Source of the DNA: Suilimivivens sp964507235
GTDB lineage: Bacteria > Bacillota > Clostridia > Lachnospirales > Lachnospiraceae
Reading direction: 5' to 3'
Assembly: GCA_964507235.1 (NCBI GenBank)
Contig: CAZDPE010000001.1
Span: 1 to 64,000 of the forward strand
Length of the DNA stretch: 64,000 nt
The position numbers were made by a program, and so were the translations under genes. This document shows, piece after piece, positions 60,618 through 64,000 of the stretch. A model generated the notes under the pieces. That model searched no databases. It saw only the letters and a list, made by a program, of their open reading frames with translations, and was not told the origin of the DNA. The first letter of the stretch is position 1. Every line of letters starts with the position of its first letter.

Positions 60618-62909
60618 TTATTTGACCCTATTATAATTAATCAGGCAGCCGTCCAGAATAATCTGACGTTCTTCATTTGTCAATTCCCCAAGCTTTACGG
60701 TAAACTCCGTCAGAGAATCTTCTCCTACCTTATATCCCTTAATTTCCTCGGCTTTTTCCTCTACAGCCTTTCGGATACCGGGGAAGAATAAATAGTCTTT
60801 ATTCTTAAAAGGAAGCTCGCCTTCTTCAATCAGGAAAGGAAGCATACCCCAGTTAATCAAATTGGAGCGGTATCTCTTGGTTGCATATTCATTGGCAATG
60901 TTTGCCCAGCCTCCGAGCACCTTCTGGCAGGATGCCGCCTGTTCTCTTGCAGAACCGTCTCCGGGTTTTACGGCAAAGATGGTGGAACCGAAACCGATAT
61001 TTCCTTCTCCCACTTCCGGATATGCTTTCTGAATTACATCCATAACAGGCTTTAATTCCGGTTTAGCCTCCAATGGACATTTACCTTCCATAACTGCCCT
61101 CTGGGCTGTCTGAATATCCTTCGCAAGGCCTACATAGGCAGGATCCTTTCTGGATAAGGTAAACTCCGCCAGTCCTAAAGGATTAGAACGGTAGGAAGAG
61201 GTTTCACCTGAAGGAATCAGCTCGTCCGTAGTAGTTACCGGATCATGTATTTCAGATACTACACGAAGTACCATGTTTTCAGGCAGTTCCGTCATAGCCG
61301 GCCAGTCCTTAATGTTGGGGCCGAATTGAATTTCCACCGAAGGATCTGCCTCTCCATGGGAATCAAATACACGGTTTTCATATATTTTGGAATCAAAATG
61401 ATATTTATATTTACCGATTGTACCGTCAAAATCCGTTGCTGCGGTAAGTACACCCTTATTGGCTGCTGTGGCTGCAATGGAACGGGCATCCATAAGGGCC
61501 ACGGAAGCAATCTGTCCGCTCTGCAGCTTGGAGCCTTCTCTGTTCGGGAAGTTTCTTGTTGAATGGCGGATACTGAATGCATTATTAGCCGGTGTATCTC
61601 CCGCGCCAAAGCAGGGTCCGCAGAAGGCTGTTTTCATAACCGCACCTGTTTCCATTAAAGCTGCTGCACAGCCGTTTTTAATCAATTCCATATAAACAGG
61701 CATGGACGCAGGGTATACGCTTAAGGTAAATCCGTCTGAACCAATATAACTTCCCTTCATAATATCCGCTGCCGCACAGATATTTTCAAAGCCGCCGCCT
61801 GCACAGCCGGCAATAATACCCTGGTCTACCATGAGTTTTCCATTTACTACTTTATTTTTTAATGTAAAATTCACTGCTCCGTCCAAGGAAACTGCAGCCT
61901 TCTTTTCCACATCATCCAGGATATCCAGAAGGTTGGCATTCAGCTCTTCAATGGTATAAGTGTTGCTGGGATGGAAAGGCATTGCAATCATGGGCTTAAT
62001 GGTGCTTAAATCTATGGTAATCATACCGTCATAGTAAGCAACATCAGCCGGATTTAATTCCTTATAATCACCGCTTCTTCCATGAATATCATAAAATTCC
62101 TTTATTTCATCATCTGTTTGCCATATAGAGGACAGACAAGTGGTTTCCGTAGTCATTACATCAATGCCTATACGGAAATCTGCGCTTAAAGAGGCTACGC
62201 CGGGTCCTACAAATTCCATAACCTTATTCTTTACATAGCCGCTTGCAAACACCTCGCCGATAATGGCAAGCGCCACATCCTGAGGGCCTACGCCCTTAAC
62301 AGGCGCGCCTGTCAGATAAATACCCACCACACCGGGCATATTGATATCATAGGTCTGGTTCAAAAGCTGTTTTACAAGCTCAGGCCCGCCCTCTCCCATT
62401 GCCATGGTTCCAAGCGCACCGTAACGGGTATGGGAATCGGAACCCAGGATCATCTTGCCGCCGCCTGTAAGCATTTCTCTTGCAAACTGATGTATAACGG
62501 CCTGATGAGGAGGTACATAAACACCGCCATACTTTTTCGCACAGGTAAGTCCAAACATATGGTCATCTTCATTGATAGTTCCTCCAACGGCACAAAGAGA
62601 ATTGTGGCAGTTGGTAAGCACATAGGGAACAGGGAACTTCTCAAGTCCTGATGCTCTTGCCGTCTGAATAATTCCTACAAAAGTAATGTCATGGGAGGTA
62701 AGCTTATCAAATTTAATTTTAAGCTTTTCCATATTTCCCGATGTATTGTGAGATTCTAAAATACCGTAAGCAATGGTTCCTTTCTTTGCTTCAGCTATAG
62801 AAACTTCCTTTCCCGTTTTGCTTTTTACTGATGAAGATGCCTCAGGTCCGTCGGGAATCACTTCCGTGCCGTTTACGAGATATGCACCGCTTCCAAGTAC
62901 TGATATCAT
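60618..62909 (-). CDS. Aconitase-family hydratase
   Basis: An iron-sulfur hydro-lyase resembling aconitase and the YbhJ-type hydratases. 763 residues from the ATG at 62909, which has AGGAGG; the frame opens at 62939. Motifs: SHDITFVGIIQTARASG, LTNCHNSLCAVGGT, LGSDSHTRYGALGTMAMGEGGPE, AGCAGGGFENICAAADIM, FCGPCFGAGDTP (cluster cysteines), and a C-terminal swivel domain with LPENMVLRVVSEIHDPVTTTDELIPSGETSSYR. Whether the substrate is citrate or a related acid is not clear. Confidence 0.88.
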   Translation of the reverse strand: MISVLGSGAYLVNGTEVIPDGPEASSSVKSKTGKEVSIAEAKKGTIAYGILESHNTSGNMEKLKIKFDKLTSHDITFVGIIQTARASGLEKFPVPYVLTNCHNSLCAVGGTINEDDHMFGLTCAKKYGGVYVPPHQAVIHQFAREMLTGGGKMILGSDSHTRYGALGTMAMGEGGPELVKQLLNQTYDINMPGVVGIYLTGAPVKGVGPQDVALAIIGEVFASGYVKNKVMEFVGPGVASLSADFRIGIDVMTTETTCLSSIWQTDDEIKEFYDIHGRSGDYKELNPADVAYYDGMITIDLSTIKPMIAMPFHPSNTYTIEELNANLLDILDDVEKKAAVSLDGAVNFTLKNKVVNGKLMVDQGIIAGCAGGGFENICAAADIMKGSYIGSDGFTLSVYPASMPVYMELIKNGCAAALMETGAVMKTAFCGPCFGAGDTPANNAFSIRHSTRNFPNREGSKLQSGQIASVALMDARSIAATAANKGVLTAATDFDGTIGKYKYHFDSKIYENRVFDSHGEADPSVEIQFGPNIKDWPAMTELPENMVLRVVSEIHDPVTTTDELIPSGETSSYRSNPLGLAEFTLSRKDPAYVGLAKDIQTAQRAVMEGKCPLEAKPELKPVMDVIQKAYPEVGEGNIGFGSTIFAVKPGDGSAREQAASCQKVLGGWANIANEYATKRYRSNLINWGMLPFLIEEGELPFKNKDYLFFPGIRKAVEEKAEEIKGYKVGEDSLTEFTVKLGELTNEERQIILDGCLINYNRVK

Positions 62910-62975
62910 GTGACTGCTCCTCCTTATATGTTTTATCATAATTATCAGTTATTTACGAAAAACCTATCGTGAATA

Positions 62976-63004
62976 ATTATAAAGTAAAAAGCACAGGTTT
63001 GCAA
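62976..63004 (-). promoter_or_regulatory. Promoter of the aconitase-family gene
   Basis: TTGCAA (62999-63004), 17-nt spacer and a perfect TATAAT (62976-62981) on the minus strand, about 67 nt before the ATG. Confidence 0.75.
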
Positions 63005-63071
63005 TCATTATGTCCTGCCTGCATGGCTGAACTGTTACCAGTCTGTTTATATTTCAAAGCAAATGTCCGCT

Positions 63072-64000
63072 TTAATAAAATTTCTCAGGCAGCACATTTT
63101 TAAAATCCATATCGTCCGCATAGTAAAAACTGGTATATCCCGGCTGATTATAACAGTTATTCTGCCAGGCCACGCCGCAGCGGTACTGAGTATCATGCAT
63201 CAGTGTAAAAAGCTTATGTCCGGTAATTTCCGTATTCATATAAATGCGGATAGCACTGCTGTCTTTGGTGCGCAGCAGAAGCTCCTCCCTGAAATCTCCG
63301 AAGATATCGGCAACAAGACAGGGATTCCCTTTCGTTCCGTTGTTGGTCATGGTATCTTCCGGTACCAACATTTCCCCATGGATATTATCATTGATAACGC
63401 CTGTTTGCACCGTACCGATATATTTCGGACTGTCCAATATCTGAGTTGTCAAATCTCCCGCCCAGCGAATGGACTGATTCGTGCCAGGCACCGGAACCTT
63501 CAGCCTGCCGCCTTTACAGTCGTATACCTCATTCACCCATACCTGAAGCCCTCTTACGCTGTTATCAATCCTGCCAATCATGCAGCGCCCCAGATCAGTT
63601 TCCGCGTACTCTCCGAAAATAACCTCTCCCGTTTCCGCGTCACGCAGGGCATAGCCATATGGCACCGACGCGCCGCCCTCAAATACATTAAAAATCTGAT
63701 ATCCCGGCCTGTCAGGGTCAATCTTCGCCACATGCATGGCGTCCCCGTGCCCCAGCTTCGTATAAACGCCGTCAGGCCTGTAGTCATAGCTGCTGTAAAG
63801 AAGAGAACCGTCATGATCGATCACGGCGGCGCCGTAGATAATTTCCATGCAGCCGTCGCCATCCACATCCGCTGTGGAAAGACTATGGTTGCCCTGTCCC
63901 GCCAAAATACCGTATACCGGATCGCTTCCCTTTGCATCATGAATCTTCCCGTCGTTAAAGGGATTGCTCATGGGCACAAATCCGCTGTCAATGCTGAAAT
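63072..64000 (-). CDS. Rhamnogalacturonan lyase (PL11), C-terminal part, cut by window edge
   Basis: Cleaves the rhamnogalacturonan I backbone of pectin. The frame is open to the window edge (FSIDSGFVPMSNPFNDG...), so the 5' end lies outside. Visible blocks fit the PL11 eight-bladed propeller: QGNHSLSTADVDGDGCMEIIYGAAVIDHDG (a calcium loop), LGHGDAMHVAKIDPDRPGYQIFNVFEGG, VADIFGDFREELLLRTKDSSAIRIYMNT and MHDTQYRCGVAWQNNCYNQPGYTSFY. Gut plant-fibre degraders carry this family. Confidence 0.92.
   Translation of the reverse strand, partial: FSIDSGFVPMSNPFNDGKIHDAKGSDPVYGILAGQGNHSLSTADVDGDGCMEIIYGAAVIDHDGSLLYSSYDYRPDGVYTKLGHGDAMHVAKIDPDRPGYQIFNVFEGGASVPYGYALRDAETGEVIFGEYAETDLGRCMIGRIDNSVRGLQVWVNEVYDCKGGRLKVPVPGTNQSIRWAGDLTTQILDSPKYIGTVQTGVINDNIHGEMLVPEDTMTNNGTKGNPCLVADIFGDFREELLLRTKDSSAIRIYMNTEITGHKLFTLMHDTQYRCGVAWQNNCYNQPGYTSFYYADDMDFKNVLPEKFY

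Noticed and set aside
1..64000. Mobile elements, CRISPR arrays, tRNA genes
   Set aside because: No transposase, integrase or phage-like frame, no regular short repeats with spacers, and no cloverleaf or GGTTCGAATCC-like arm was seen on reading both strands.

Overview
The window looks like a chromosomal segment of a spore-forming Lachnospiraceae-type clostridium (Firmicutes). The evidence is moderate GC with purine-rich ribosome binding sites, sporulation genes (spoVG, spoIID, a spoIIQ-like gene, a lone Spo0A output domain), a paired GlgC/GlgD glycogen system, an AraC-type two-component sugar system, and a PL11 pectin lyase at the right edge. No phage, insertion sequence, CRISPR array or tRNA gene was seen. 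The sequence has one assembly gap (100 N at 40865-40964), which sits inside a tandem repeat.

Layout. (1) 1-195: tandem strong promoters firing left out of the window, of the kind that drive rRNA operons. (2) 391-7681, minus strand: CvpA, a DUF5711-type protein, an unknown membrane-anchored protein, aldose epimerase, then recR-ybaB-dnaX and pfkA. (3) 7825-13860, minus: a broken SUKH-like/nucleotidyltransferase gene, a surface-sugar trio (GT2, polysaccharide deacetylase, PseC-like aminotransferase), a Spo0A C-terminal-domain protein, and two housecleaning enzymes (RdgB/HAM1-like, Mpg). (4) 13871-23161, minus: a serine hydrolase and a complete phosphate regulon reading pstS-pstC-pstA-pstB-phoU-nptA-phoP-phoR, headed by a three-repeat Pho box. 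(5) 23370-27492, minus: mfd and pth. (6) 27659-37107, plus: a sugar sensing and uptake island with a membrane-anchored binding protein, a LytS/YesM-type kinase, a YesN-type regulator, a lipoprotein binding protein, then ChvE-MmsA-MmsB. (7) 37763-40485, minus: spoVG, glgD, glgC. (8) 41163-46102, plus: murC, then dnaD-dnaC(dnaI)-prs behind a cluster of seven DnaA-box matches. (9) 46203-51644: a very unusual fusion of a YfhO/DUF6044-like multi-membrane protein with a complete M3 metallopeptidase, its GT2 partner, and plsC. (10) 51659-60287, minus: murF, ddl, a degenerate GH9-like lipoprotein, an amidohydrolase, spoIIQ-like, spoIID and an EF-hand-like protein. (11) 60618-64000, minus: an aconitase-family hydratase and a truncated PL11 rhamnogalacturonan lyase.

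How it fits together. recR-ybaB-dnaX, pth-mfd, spoVG, prs and an rrn promoter are all origin-proximal in Bacillus, so the region is probably near the origin; the DnaA-box cluster fits with that. The phosphate regulon and the sugar island are self-contained sense-and-transport modules with visible candidate operators.

The most interesting unexplained signals are: the membrane-protein/peptidase fusion; the DnaA-box array upstream of dnaD; a repeat of about 130 bp present three times, always in the same orientation just after a stop codon; a pair of 19-bp direct repeats exactly 63 bp apart upstream of chvE; and the 114-bp tandem repeat upstream of murC that broke the assembly.
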